Both the position numbers and the translations under genes were made by a program. From positions 1-47,687 of the forward strand of contig JANWZO010000002.1 of the NCBI GenBank assembly GCA_025054615.1: a stretch of DNA of 47,687 nucleotides. The letters are read 5' to 3'. This DNA is from Kiritimatiellia bacterium. Lineage in GTDB: Bacteria > Verrucomicrobiota > Kiritimatiellia > CAIVKH01. Within the stretch, counting starts at the first letter, position 1. Each line of letters begins with the position of its first letter. Below the pieces are notes generated by a model. It was given only the letters and a program-made list of their open reading frames with translations. It did no database searches and was not told where the DNA came from. Below, piece after piece: positions 39,075-46,935 of this stretch.

Positions 39075-39486
39075 TGCGTCTTTCCTCCGATATCAAAGTT
39101 TAGAGACTGTGAATTTCTCCTTGTTGATGACTGCGAAATCGCCCTTTTTATCGCCTCCAGCTACTTGCTCCTCGCCTTGATCTCTTTCGGAGTTGGGGAT
39201 TCTCTTTTTTCATTCGCTTAATTTGTTTCACGAGCACTTGTATAGAGGCAGACAAACCCAGCCCCCCTGGAGAAAAATCTTCTGAGAGTATTCTTCCGAA
39301 GCGTCCGTATGTCTCTCCAACCAACGCTTGAATATACGCCCCCCACGCATTTCAGAATATCATGATTCATTACGCCCGCTATCTCTGCAATCCGATTCTA
39401 TTGTACGGGTGCGCTACGCGTCTCCGTTTGTCACGAGCGAAATTTTGGCGGGCAGGTTGAAAACCGCCGCTTCAGATGGGGCGCAA
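39075..39486. other. Intergenic region upstream of the S74 protein gene
   Basis: About 410 nt without a supported gene, somewhat A+T richer than its surroundings. It should hold the promoter of the minus-strand gene; no clear boxes, RNA gene or terminator were found. Confidence 0.5.
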
Positions 39487-39616
39487 TGGAGGGCGCGGTT
39501 CCACCCGCGCCAATCTTGGAGAGCGCCGTTCCACTAGTTTGGTAAAAAATTGAATTTGCGGACGCCGTGGAAGGCGTCCCTCCAAGGGAAATGGAGGGCC
39601 CGGTTCCACCCGGGCC
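39487..39616 (+). repeat. REP-like hairpin cluster, copy R3
   Basis: Three perfect 7-bp hairpins share a TTCCAC/GTGGAA loop but differ in stem: GGCGCGG/CCGCGCC (39492-39511), GGACGCC/GGCGTCC (39560-39579, opposite orientation) and GGCCCGG/CCGGGCC (39597-39616). Each is headed by GGAG on its own strand. The first two reproduce the right part of R2 and of R1. Confidence 0.85.
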
Positions 39617-39701
39617 GGCTATGGATTCGGCATCGCTTCCACAATCCCGGACATCCGAAATAAAGAGTGATCAGAATTTCCTTCGGTCCTGAGGTCGCAA
39701 A

Positions 39702-39768
39702 ATTTCCATGAAATGGAAAAGTTCCGCGCGGCGGTTTCCATGGCATGGAAATTCCAGAGCATGGAAAA
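39702..39768 (-). repeat. TTCCAT palindrome array, copy B
   Basis: On the minus strand, palindromes of the TTCCATnnnATGGAA type start at 39766 (one T lost, giving TTCCATGCTCTGGAA), 39750 (perfect, centre GCC) and 39718 (perfect, centre TTC): steps of 16 and 32 bp, as in array C. It is inverted relative to arrays A and C. Confidence 0.85.
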
Positions 39769-39799
39769 TCCGAGGACGCTTGCGGCGCGAGCCTGCGCC

Positions 39800-40165
39800 C
39801 TACAGGTTGGGCGGCGACTCGAGGGTCAGCAGGATGATGCGCTCGCCGGATTTGACGCTGATGTCGGTGTGTAGGCTCTTGATGCGGCGGCCGAGGATGT
39901 CGGCGATGAGCTTCTCGATCTCCGGGCGCGCCTTTTCCAGCAATTCAAGCCGGGTTTGCTTGATCAGGTCGCGCCCGCGCCCAGTCGGATCCGCAGCGGC
40001 GAGGTGGTGCTCAGCGCGAGTGATGACGCCCTGCAGTCGCACGAGGACCATGTCGTCAATCAGGTAGGTCCGCGCGGCCGCGGGTCCGCGGCCCATGTAT
40101 TCGCGCTCGAATTTGACGAAGGCCTCCGTGATGCGCGCTTCGAGCTCACCGCGGGATTCGGGCAT
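39800..40165 (-). CDS. MpsC-domain (former DUF2294) protein
   Basis: This 121-residue protein matches the DUF2294/MpsC domain along its whole length: an N-terminal helix with KFEREYMGRGP, then TYLIDDMVLVRLQGVIT, an arginine- and lysine-rich middle, and SLHTDISVKSGERIILLTL near the end. In staphylococci the domain name comes from a sodium-translocating, membrane-potential-generating system, but mpsA and mpsB are absent here and most stand-alone members are uncharacterised. It follows the UVR-domain gene after 16 nt, probably in one operon. Confidence 0.88.
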   Translation of the reverse strand: MPESRGELEARITEAFVKFEREYMGRGPAAARTYLIDDMVLVRLQGVITRAEHHLAAADPTGRGRDLIKQTRLELLEKARPEIEKLIADILGRRIKSLHTDISVKSGERIILLTLESPPNL

Positions 40166-40181
40166 GGCCGGGCTGGAAGGC

Positions 40182-40928
40182 TCAAGAGTTGCGCAGCAGC
40201 TTCAGCGCATCGCGAAGTCTTGCCGCCTTCTCATAATTTTCCGCGGCGATGGCGCGCATGAGCTCGTCCTGGAGTCGGTCGATTTCCGAGCGCGGGCGCG
40301 ATCCACGCATGTCGCTGAGCAGATCGGTCAACAGCTCGATTTCACGCGACTCGGCGATGTCGTCCTCGCTTCCGTTTTCGCGCCAGAATTCGCGGATGTC
40401 TTCAATCCCCTCCTCGAGGTCGCGAATGGCCGCGTCGTAGTCGCGTTTTTCGGCTGCGCGCTCGGCAAGGGCACGGGCGTGCATCATCCGGATATAGGGA
40501 TAAAACTGAATGAACTGCCAGACCAGTTCGCCGTCTTCGACATGCCGGGCGACGAGCTCGAGGATGCCGAGGGCGTGTTCCGTGTCGGCGACGACGCCAT
40601 CGAGGTCCCGCAGCGCGTAAAGGGAGATGTAGCGGTAATAAAACTGGGCGGCTTCCTGCTGCAACTCCGCGCAGGCGGATGGGTCGAGCGAGAACCCCTG
40701 TACGTCCGTTCCCTCGACCTGTTCGCGGCTGGCGTAGTAGTCGAGGAGCGTTTCGAACCCGTAGGGCCGTTGTCCGTCGGGCCGACCTGTGGGCTCCATC
40801 TGGAGAATCCCGAGGTCGAGACGGAGCTGCAATTTCCGCGAGCCATCCCGCGCGACGATCCAGCGCGCATTGACCGAGTTGGGATCGTAAGGCCAGTCGT
40901 TCAGTACCGCATCCAGGTCGAAATTCAT
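40182..40928 (-). CDS. UVR-domain (UvrB/UvrC motif) protein
   Basis: The 248-residue soluble protein starts at the ATG at 40928, with AGGAGTG upstream. Residues 1-60 form a beta-rich part (WIVARDGSRKLQLRLDLGIL). The middle (about 80-175) is helical and TPR-like, and the C-terminus (about 208-245) carries a UVR motif (LQDELMRAIAAENYEKAARLRDAL). In UvrB and UvrC this motif mediates protein pairing; in ClpC-adaptor and McsA proteins it has other partners. The remaining domains do not match UvrB or UvrC, so a role as an adaptor is a guess. The MpsC-domain gene follows. Confidence 0.82.
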   Translation of the reverse strand: MNFDLDAVLNDWPYDPNSVNARWIVARDGSRKLQLRLDLGILQMEPTGRPDGQRPYGFETLLDYYASREQVEGTDVQGFSLDPSACAELQQEAAQFYYRYISLYALRDLDGVVADTEHALGILELVARHVEDGELVWQFIQFYPYIRMMHARALAERAAEKRDYDAAIRDLEEGIEDIREFWRENGSEDDIAESREIELLTDLLSDMRGSRPRSEIDRLQDELMRAIAAENYEKAARLRDALKLLRNS

Positions 40929-41036
40929 GGATACACTCCTTGTCCGCAATCTACCCCTGTGTCGCGGCTCCGACAACCGTCTTTTGAACGAAGCTGTCGC
41001 TGAAAGGCCGAGCGGCCTAATCGTTGGAGGGGGCAA

Positions 41037-42797
41037 TCAGCCGATGCGCTCGAGCCGCCACGTCGCGGATGCAGGGAGGGCTCCGCGTCGGGCCGCGACA
41101 AGGACTGACGCGGGCTCTTCCCGACCGTACTCAGGGGAGACTCTCCCGATCTCGACCTGCAATTCCAGCGGCTCTGCAACGGTGAATCGGTAGCGGCGCG
41201 AGGGTGAGGCGAGGATCCAGCCACGCTCCGTAGGCTCCAGCGAAATCGCTGGGTCGAGATGGAACCGCCAGCACAGGAGATGGGGGCTGGTTCCAAAAAT
41301 GCGGTCGCGGATCTCGACGGATTCCTCGTGGATCCATACGGCCCGATGGACTCGCACCCGCTCGCCTTCCGCCGGAATGTCGTCCTCGACGGCGATCCGG
41401 AACGGCCCATGTTCCACGACATGCGCCGCGCGGTCTGAGCCGCGAAGCACGAAGAGGTGGTCCGAGTCCGGTGGCGATAGCTTCCTGTGTTCGTGGCCGT
41501 CCGCGAACAGGGTGTTGTGCGCCAGAACGGAACGATATCGGAGTCGGGCGGCGGGGTCTGCGGAGTACACAAAGGTTCCGGGATCCACAAAAATCGGTTG
41601 CCGATCGTCGTCCACGCAAATCGAGAGCCGATCATTGTGGGCGTGCCCGCCCCAGCCATGGAACCCGACACCGCCGAAGGACAGACAGGCGCAGAAGCCG
41701 CCCGGATGGCGGGATGACCACCACCCGCTGTCCTCGAAGAGAGATCCGGCTGGCTCGGCGCGTGGGAACGCGTTGACCATCACGGTCTCTGCGAGCGCGA
41801 GGATTTGATCGGCGCGACTCTCTTGGGCGAGTGGGTCCCATCGGAGGACCCGACCGCTGTCGTCATCCCCGATTCGCCACCAATCACCGACCGGCCGGCG
41901 CATGGCGGCACAGACTCGGCATAGGGCCTGCAGAACAGGTTCCGAGCGTCGGGTGGCGTCGTTTCCGAGCAGCGGCAGGCTGAGCAGGGCGAGCTCCGCA
42001 TAGAGTCCGTGGTAGGGCACGGAGGCTTCGATTGCGCCGCCGTCGCGGCGGCATTGGGTCCGGAGCGCGGAGGGGAATTCGAGTCGGGCTAACTCCAGCC
42101 ACCTCGCGCCGGGCGCTGTATCGCAAAAGGCCGCTCCAAGCCATGCCAGCCCTAGCAGGTTTGCAATGTAGTGATTGGAGAGGATAAGCCGAGTTTCGAG
42201 GCGGTGCCAGATGCAACGCGCATGATTCCACAGGCTGGCGCTCCACTCGTCCTCCCCGAATGCCTGGCGAAGTCGTCCCCCGAGGAGCACATCGGCGGCC
42301 ATCCAATTGACGGCCCGGATGGCAACGTCCATGCTGCAAAGCCAGGCGGCGCCGTCTGGGAACGGGTTATTCGCCTCCCATTGTCGGATCCAGCCAGCCA
42401 GACGCATGGCTTCTTCGTCCGAGGAGCCTTGACGGCGGGCCCATGCGGCAGTCTGCGCAGCATGGTGGGCGCGTCCGTATTCCCAGAGAGTTCTGGCATC
42501 AGCGGCGAGACCCCGGCCCGGCGCGGGCCCTTCGCGGCACAGGCGGAGCAGATCGGCCTCCGCCCAGTCGCTTCCCCAGATTCGGTTTGACGGCATGGGC
42601 CGGCCGGTGAGGTGAAGGCGGTCCAGCCATGCGAACAGCAAGGGCGCCAACGCCTCTGGCTCGCGGTAGGGTTTGGGCGATGTTTCCCATCGGAGCGGCC
42701 GACTTATACCGAGGCGTCCGGCAAGCTTGAGGGCGAGAAGCGAAGGACGCCTCGCGTAAGGCGAGCGGATGAAATGGCGCAGATCGGCAAGGTTCAT
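41037..42797 (-). CDS. Heparinase II/III-like polysaccharide lyase family protein
   Basis: The 586-residue protein has an N-terminal alpha-toroid (about 60-330) with NPFPDGAAWLCSMDVAIRAVNW and SNHYIANLLGLAWLGAAF. The C-terminal heparinase II/III beta domain (about 340-586) includes GWGGHAHNDRLSICV and DPGTFVYSADPAARLRYRS. The expected chemistry is beta-elimination of uronate-containing polysaccharide. No signal peptide is seen, which together with the adjacent glycosyltransferase suggests a polysaccharide-assembly locus, where such proteins are common. Start provisional (weak ribosome site). It lies 55 nt after the glycosyltransferase gene. Confidence 0.88.
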   Translation of the reverse strand: MNLADLRHFIRSPYARRPSLLALKLAGRLGISRPLRWETSPKPYREPEALAPLLFAWLDRLHLTGRPMPSNRIWGSDWAEADLLRLCREGPAPGRGLAADARTLWEYGRAHHAAQTAAWARRQGSSDEEAMRLAGWIRQWEANNPFPDGAAWLCSMDVAIRAVNWMAADVLLGGRLRQAFGEDEWSASLWNHARCIWHRLETRLILSNHYIANLLGLAWLGAAFCDTAPGARWLELARLEFPSALRTQCRRDGGAIEASVPYHGLYAELALLSLPLLGNDATRRSEPVLQALCRVCAAMRRPVGDWWRIGDDDSGRVLRWDPLAQESRADQILALAETVMVNAFPRAEPAGSLFEDSGWWSSRHPGGFCACLSFGGVGFHGWGGHAHNDRLSICVDDDRQPIFVDPGTFVYSADPAARLRYRSVLAHNTLFADGHEHRKLSPPDSDHLFVLRGSDRAAHVVEHGPFRIAVEDDIPAEGERVRVHRAVWIHEESVEIRDRIFGTSPHLLCWRFHLDPAISLEPTERGWILASPSRRYRFTVAEPLELQVEIGRVSPEYGREEPASVLVAARRGALPASATWRLERIG

Positions 42798-42852
42798 CGT
42801 CCAGCGCGGGAATGAGACAGGCGCGAAAAAGGAATTATTAGCACGAAAGTGC

Positions 42853-44148
42853 TCATCGGCGATTTGCGGTCTCCGCGAGGAGATCCTCAAAAGAGGCCGC
42901 CAGCCTCGAAAGAGCGCCATCTACGCTGAAGCGGGCGCGCTGAGTTTCGTCATATTCCCACGGGCGTCCCGATTGCGACCACCGGCGGGCCTCGCCAAGG
43001 GCGGCAGCGATGGCATCTGGGTCGTGGGGCGCGACGAATCCGGCGCGCGTTTTCAAAACAAGGTCCGCGGTTTCGCAAGGTTCGCTGACGGCGAGGATCG
43101 GGACGCGCGCGCCTAACGGCTCGAAGAGCTTGCCCGGGACGTGCACGGCGTCCCCCGGCGCTTGGACGATCAGCGCCAGGTCGCTATCACAGAGAAGAGC
43201 GAGGGCTTCCCGATGGGCTCGATGCCCGAGATAATCGATGTATGGATCGAGCTGGAGGGATCGAATGGTGTCCTCGAGGTGGGCAAGCCCGAACGAGGCC
43301 CCGGCCCAGCGAAACCGGAATTGGTCGGGCGTGAGGCGGTACGCGTCAATAAAGCGGCGCAGACCTTGAAAGAACGGGGCGGGGTCGCGGCGGATGTAGA
43401 ATTGTCCGACGTAGGAGATGATGAAAGGAGATCCCGGGCCCCGGTGGCGCGCGGGCAACCCTTCGAATTCGGCAGGATCGAAAAAATTATAATGAGTTTC
43501 AACAGGGGCCCGCAGGTTTTCGCGATGCGCCGCGCCAAGGCGGTCGGCGAGGGCTTGGGACAGTGCAAACACGCGGTCGGCAGCACGGATCACGCGCCGC
43601 TCAAGCCGAGCGTGGAGGGCGCGGTGCAGGCGGGTGGGCTGGTCAAGATGGCGGTACATGTTGGCCGTCCACAAATCACGGAATTCGACCGCGCAGGGCA
43701 GCCTGAATTCTCGGGCTAGTTGCGTCGCGACGAGAAGGTTGGTTCGCGGAGCGAGGGAGCCGAAGATCAGGTCCACCGGTTCGCGGCGGAGCAGTTCGCG
43801 GGCCAGCCGCAGTGCGGGTGATTTCCATGGAATTTGCTTGTCTGGGACCATGAGCCAACGGTTGATGGCGGTGGTGAGCCCGATATCGCGATTGATGCGC
43901 CCGCTGCCGGCTTGATGGGTGGCGCGCGCGCCGCGGAGGCGGCCGTAGAGTTCGGCAAGGTCAAGGGCATTCGCGCGAAGGATGCGAACGGATTCGGGAA
44001 TGTCGGCCGTCGAATTTCCCGTGGCGGGGGAGGTGAGGACCAGCGGTTCAAAGCCGAAACGGCCAAGGTGTCGGGCGATTCGACGTATTCGGATGGCGCC
44101 CATTTCCCAGGCATCGAACGAATGGAAGACGATCAGTACGCGCTTCAT
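42853..44148 (-). CDS. GT4-like glycosyltransferase
   Basis: The 431-residue protein (ATG at 44148) is a GT-B fold enzyme. The N-terminal Rossmann half starts KRVLIVFHSFDAWEMGAIR and has a FRDLWTANMY segment near 155. The C-terminal half has ISYVGQFYIRRDPAPFF, DYLGHRAHREALALL and an E-x7-E-like region, VPGKLFEPLGARVPILAV. These are standard features of group 1 (GT4) transferases that use nucleotide sugars to build polysaccharides. Donor and acceptor are unknown. It is transcribed ahead of the heparinase-like gene, and the pair may belong to an exopolysaccharide pathway. Confidence 0.9.
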   Translation of the reverse strand: MKRVLIVFHSFDAWEMGAIRIRRIARHLGRFGFEPLVLTSPATGNSTADIPESVRILRANALDLAELYGRLRGARATHQAGSGRINRDIGLTTAINRWLMVPDKQIPWKSPALRLARELLRREPVDLIFGSLAPRTNLLVATQLAREFRLPCAVEFRDLWTANMYRHLDQPTRLHRALHARLERRVIRAADRVFALSQALADRLGAAHRENLRAPVETHYNFFDPAEFEGLPARHRGPGSPFIISYVGQFYIRRDPAPFFQGLRRFIDAYRLTPDQFRFRWAGASFGLAHLEDTIRSLQLDPYIDYLGHRAHREALALLCDSDLALIVQAPGDAVHVPGKLFEPLGARVPILAVSEPCETADLVLKTRAGFVAPHDPDAIAAALGEARRWSQSGRPWEYDETQRARFSVDGALSRLAASFEDLLAETANRR

Positions 44149-44698
44149 TGTCAAAAGATCGAAATATATTGGCAGTCCGAAACCGGGCGCAAGGCTTCGG
44201 CGCACGGCATCATTCCGAAATCTGGCGAAATGTTTCTTAGGAAGCGAAACGGGATTTCTCGATGGGGTGTTGTGGCCCGGCTGGCGGGGACTGCGATTCG
44301 GCGAGGGTCGTCAGAGGTTTTTTACTAATTCCGTTGCGAAAGAGTTGTCCAATCTTTTCCTGATCCAAGAAATTTCGGCGACATAGAAGTCGGCTCGGCT
44401 GCCCCTCGCGGTGCTCTGACGACGCCGAAGATTGATCCTGCCCCGCACAATTAAGGCTGATACGCGCGCGAGGAAAGATCCAAGAGTTGCTAGGTATTCA
44501 TAAAGGTTCGTATGTGTTTGCAGCGGGAACGGCCGATGGCAACTACGTTCCTGGGCGGCAGCAAAAACATTTGCGCGCGAAGATCAACCGATCCTTTTGA
44601 TCACTGCATAAATGAAGGGAAGCAAGCGGGTCGCAACGGTTCTCGCCAGATCAGGACATCTCAACATCGAGCGTGGCGATTAAACCGCCTGGTGTGTT
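44149..44698. other. Intergenic region without a supported gene
   Basis: 550 nt between the glycosyltransferase start and the nuclease stop, less GC-rich than average around 44320-44600. Frames here lack motifs and start signals. I found no tRNA, repeat array or convincing terminator. It may hold a decayed gene, but nothing identifiable. Confidence 0.5.
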
Positions 44699-45625
44699 TC
44701 ATGTTGATTCGGCGAAACGAGGACAGACTCGGCGGAAGGGGCAGGCGCGGCACGGTTCTTCAGTCTCCGCGAGGGGGAACTTCGGCTCCGACGCCAAATT
44801 TCGTTCGGCATCATCAAGGAGCGCCCGCATAGACGCGGCGCTTTCGAGGATTCGGGCACGCTGCGCCTCGAAGTCGCCGACTTCGAATCGGAAGCTCTGC
44901 CACGCGCCGTCGCGGAGGTTGTATTCGCCCGCTTCGATGTGTTGCGGCGTTTTGTTCCAATTTTGGGATGCAAACCAGGCGTAAAGGGTGAGCTGGGATC
45001 GGGTCTCTTCCGCGGCCGACCTGCCGGTTTTCCAGTCGATGACGCGGATGTCGTCACTGCGGCGATGGGCGCAGTCGATCTGCACGTACACTTTCACGTC
45101 GTCGACGGTGAACGAAGCCAGTTTCTCGATGTCGAGCCACGCCGAGCGAGGCAACGACGTCAATTCACGGAGAATGTCGCTTCGGTAGAGTCGGCCGACC
45201 ATTTCCATCGCCCGCTGCATTAGCGAGCGCCAGCGGGATTCGTCGACGTCCAGTTCTTCATATTCATGTTCGATCAAGCCGACATACTTTTTGGGTTCAT
45301 CCCAATACAGGCCTTCGCCGGATTCCTGATAATCCTTTTCCAGACGTCGACCCAAATGGCGTAGCGTGACTTCTTCTGGCGGCAGCGCGCCCTCATCCCG
45401 CAAAGTGGTCAACATCCAGCGGAGGCAGTTGTGGACCGTTGCGCCGATCCACTGTTGCCGAGTCATCAGTTTCTTCAAAATGTACAGCGTGCGCGCCTTG
45501 GGGTCCGCATCGGGTGACCATCCTCCCCATGAGCCGTAGTAATGATAATAGTATTGGCGGGGGCAGGCGGAAAACATGGACGCCCTGGAAGTCGACCACG
45601 AGAATTCATTTTTCAACTCCGGCAT
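44699..45625 (-). CDS. PD-(D/E)XK nuclease with Cas4/AddB-type Fe-S cysteines
   Basis: The 308-residue protein has all features of the RecB-like nuclease fold with an iron-sulfur staple: Cys21 (SACPRQYYYHYYG) and C-terminal Cys292, Cys295 and Cys301 (CRACPFRRVC), His65 (GATVHNCL), Asp184 (VQIDCAHR), the DWKTGR core (Asp197, Lys199) and QLTLYAW (211-217). It should be a metal-dependent DNA exonuclease acting on single-stranded or unwound ends. No CRISPR array, cas gene or helicase partner is in the window, so it is a stand-alone member; a repair or nucleoid role is plausible. Confidence 0.88.
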   Translation of the reverse strand: MPELKNEFSWSTSRASMFSACPRQYYYHYYGSWGGWSPDADPKARTLYILKKLMTRQQWIGATVHNCLRWMLTTLRDEGALPPEEVTLRHLGRRLEKDYQESGEGLYWDEPKKYVGLIEHEYEELDVDESRWRSLMQRAMEMVGRLYRSDILRELTSLPRSAWLDIEKLASFTVDDVKVYVQIDCAHRRSDDIRVIDWKTGRSAAEETRSQLTLYAWFASQNWNKTPQHIEAGEYNLRDGAWQSFRFEVGDFEAQRARILESAASMRALLDDAERNLASEPKFPLAETEEPCRACPFRRVCPRFAEST

Positions 45626-46101
45626 GCGGGAATGATGGCATGGGTCTCAGTTCTATACCACTTCAGAAAGCCGCTTCCCGTCAGAGGTATCAGGTAGGTA
45701 TGACTCTGGGCTCCGTCGATTGGCGATCAATCAGTACCGGTCAGCCGCCGGCTGGCTCGTCTTTCGGCCCAATGCCGGCTCTACGACATAATGAGCAGCA
45801 AGGGGGGCGGAGTTGACGATTGAGTCGAGGTGGTGCTGAAACAAACTCCGGTCCTTTTTTCCATGAAATGGAAATTCCATGCGATGGAAGTGACCGCCCA
45901 TTCATTTTCCATACGATGGAAATTTCGGCGCGTCTGAATCTGCCGCGGCCACATTCGGATGGTATTCCTCGGACCGACCTAGCTTTGAACTGCGACACCA
46001 TGCACACGTGGGGGATGCGGGTTTTCTGGCGAGGCGCGAATGGGAAGAGCTTGATCCGGCGGCTGAAATTGGTGTAAAGAAATTCGTTTGGGGTTAAGTC
46101 C
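45626..46101. other. Intergenic region containing palindrome array C
   Basis: 476 nt without a protein gene that I can support. Apart from the array at 45855-45925 I see no repeat, RNA gene or terminator. The promoter of the DUF5989 gene should lie in the last 150 nt. Confidence 0.55.
45855..45925 (+). repeat. TTCCAT palindrome array, copy C
   Basis: Three perfect TTCCATnnnATGGAA palindromes start at 45859 (centre GAA), 45875 (GCG) and 45907 (ACG), with steps of 16 and 32 bp. The first and third are flanked by T-runs on the left and A on the right. This is the best-preserved copy and defines the family. Confidence 0.92.
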
Positions 46102-46266
46102 ATGCGAGTCATAAAGTACATAGGCCGGTTGATCGGCGAATTTTTTGAGTTTGCCTGGCAAAACAAGGCTTGGTGGATCATCCCTATCGTCTTGGTCTTG
46201 CTGATCCTGGCGGCGTTCATCGTAACCGGCTCGAGCGTCGCGCCGTTCATTTACACGCTCTTTTGA
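46102..46266 (+). CDS. DUF5989-family small membrane protein
   Basis: A 54-residue protein with a short basic and aromatic N-terminus (RLIGEFFEFAWQNKAWW), one membrane helix (about 22-42) and the ending SSVAPFIYTLF. This is the hallmark of DUF5989, a family usually found beside carbamoyltransferase and SxtJ-like membrane proteins. Those partners are absent here. The last bases overlap a TTG start of the hydrolase gene (TTGA), so translational coupling is likely. Function unknown. Confidence 0.85.
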   Translation: MRVIKYIGRLIGEFFEFAWQNKAWWIIPIVLVLLILAAFIVTGSSVAPFIYTLF

Positions 46267-46910
46267 GCGGCGATTCTCCATTTTGCGTGGTCGGTCTCTC
46301 CGTTGGGCCTTTCGCGTCTAACTGTTATCTTCTTTGGCGGCGAGGCGATTCGCGCGCGCTCGTGGTTGATCCGGGCGACGACGCGGCAGAGATCGCCTCG
46401 GCGCTAAAGAAGCGCGATTTGGTCGTCGAACGATATCTGATCACGCACGGTCATGTGGACCATGTGACCGCCTTGGCCGACTTGTGCGATGCCTTTCCCG
46501 CGCCAGTTTCAATGCATCCGCTGGATTCAGCCTGGGCGTTTACGGAGCGCAACACCTTGCCGCCCTTTTATCCGCAGCCGCCGAGGCCGGCGCCGATTGA
46601 CCGCGAACTCGGTGATGGGCAAACGTGGGCGGACGCCGGCTTCACGTACACGGTGCTTCACACGCCGGGCCATTCGCGGGGTAGCGTCAGTTTTCATTTT
46701 CCGGAGCCCGGATGGCTTTTCCCAGGCGATGTGCTCTTTTGCGGCTCTGTCGGCCGCACCGATCTGCCGGGAGGCGATTGGTTGACGTTGCAAAAGTCGC
46801 TGCGGCGATTGATGACGCTACCAGACGCGACCCGAGTGTTTCCCGGCCATGGGCCGGAAACAACGATCTCACAGGAGAGAGTATCAAATCCTTTTTTGCG
46901 GATCGATTGA
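46263..46910 (+). CDS. Metallo-beta-lactamase-fold hydrolase (glyoxalase II-like)
   Basis: About 215 residues from a TTG at 46263; a GTG at 46287 is the other option. The beginning VGPFASNCYLLW is typical. Metal-site motifs are THGHVDH, HTPGHSRGS, FPGDVLFCGSVGRTD and the final PGHGPET. The fold and the length match YcbL/glyoxalase II-like hydrolases, which bind two metal ions and cleave thioesters such as S-D-lactoylglutathione; the actual substrate is not shown. It overlaps the DUF5989 gene by 4 nt and converges on mvaD. Confidence 0.9.
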   Translation: MSGDSPFCVVGLSVGPFASNCYLLWRRGDSRALVVDPGDDAAEIASALKKRDLVVERYLITHGHVDHVTALADLCDAFPAPVSMHPLDSAWAFTERNTLPPFYPQPPRPAPIDRELGDGQTWADAGFTYTVLHTPGHSRGSVSFHFPEPGWLFPGDVLFCGSVGRTDLPGGDWLTLQKSLRRLMTLPDATRVFPGHGPETTISQERVSNPFLRID

Positions 46911-46935
46911 TCCTAAAGCGGCTGGCGGGAGAGTT

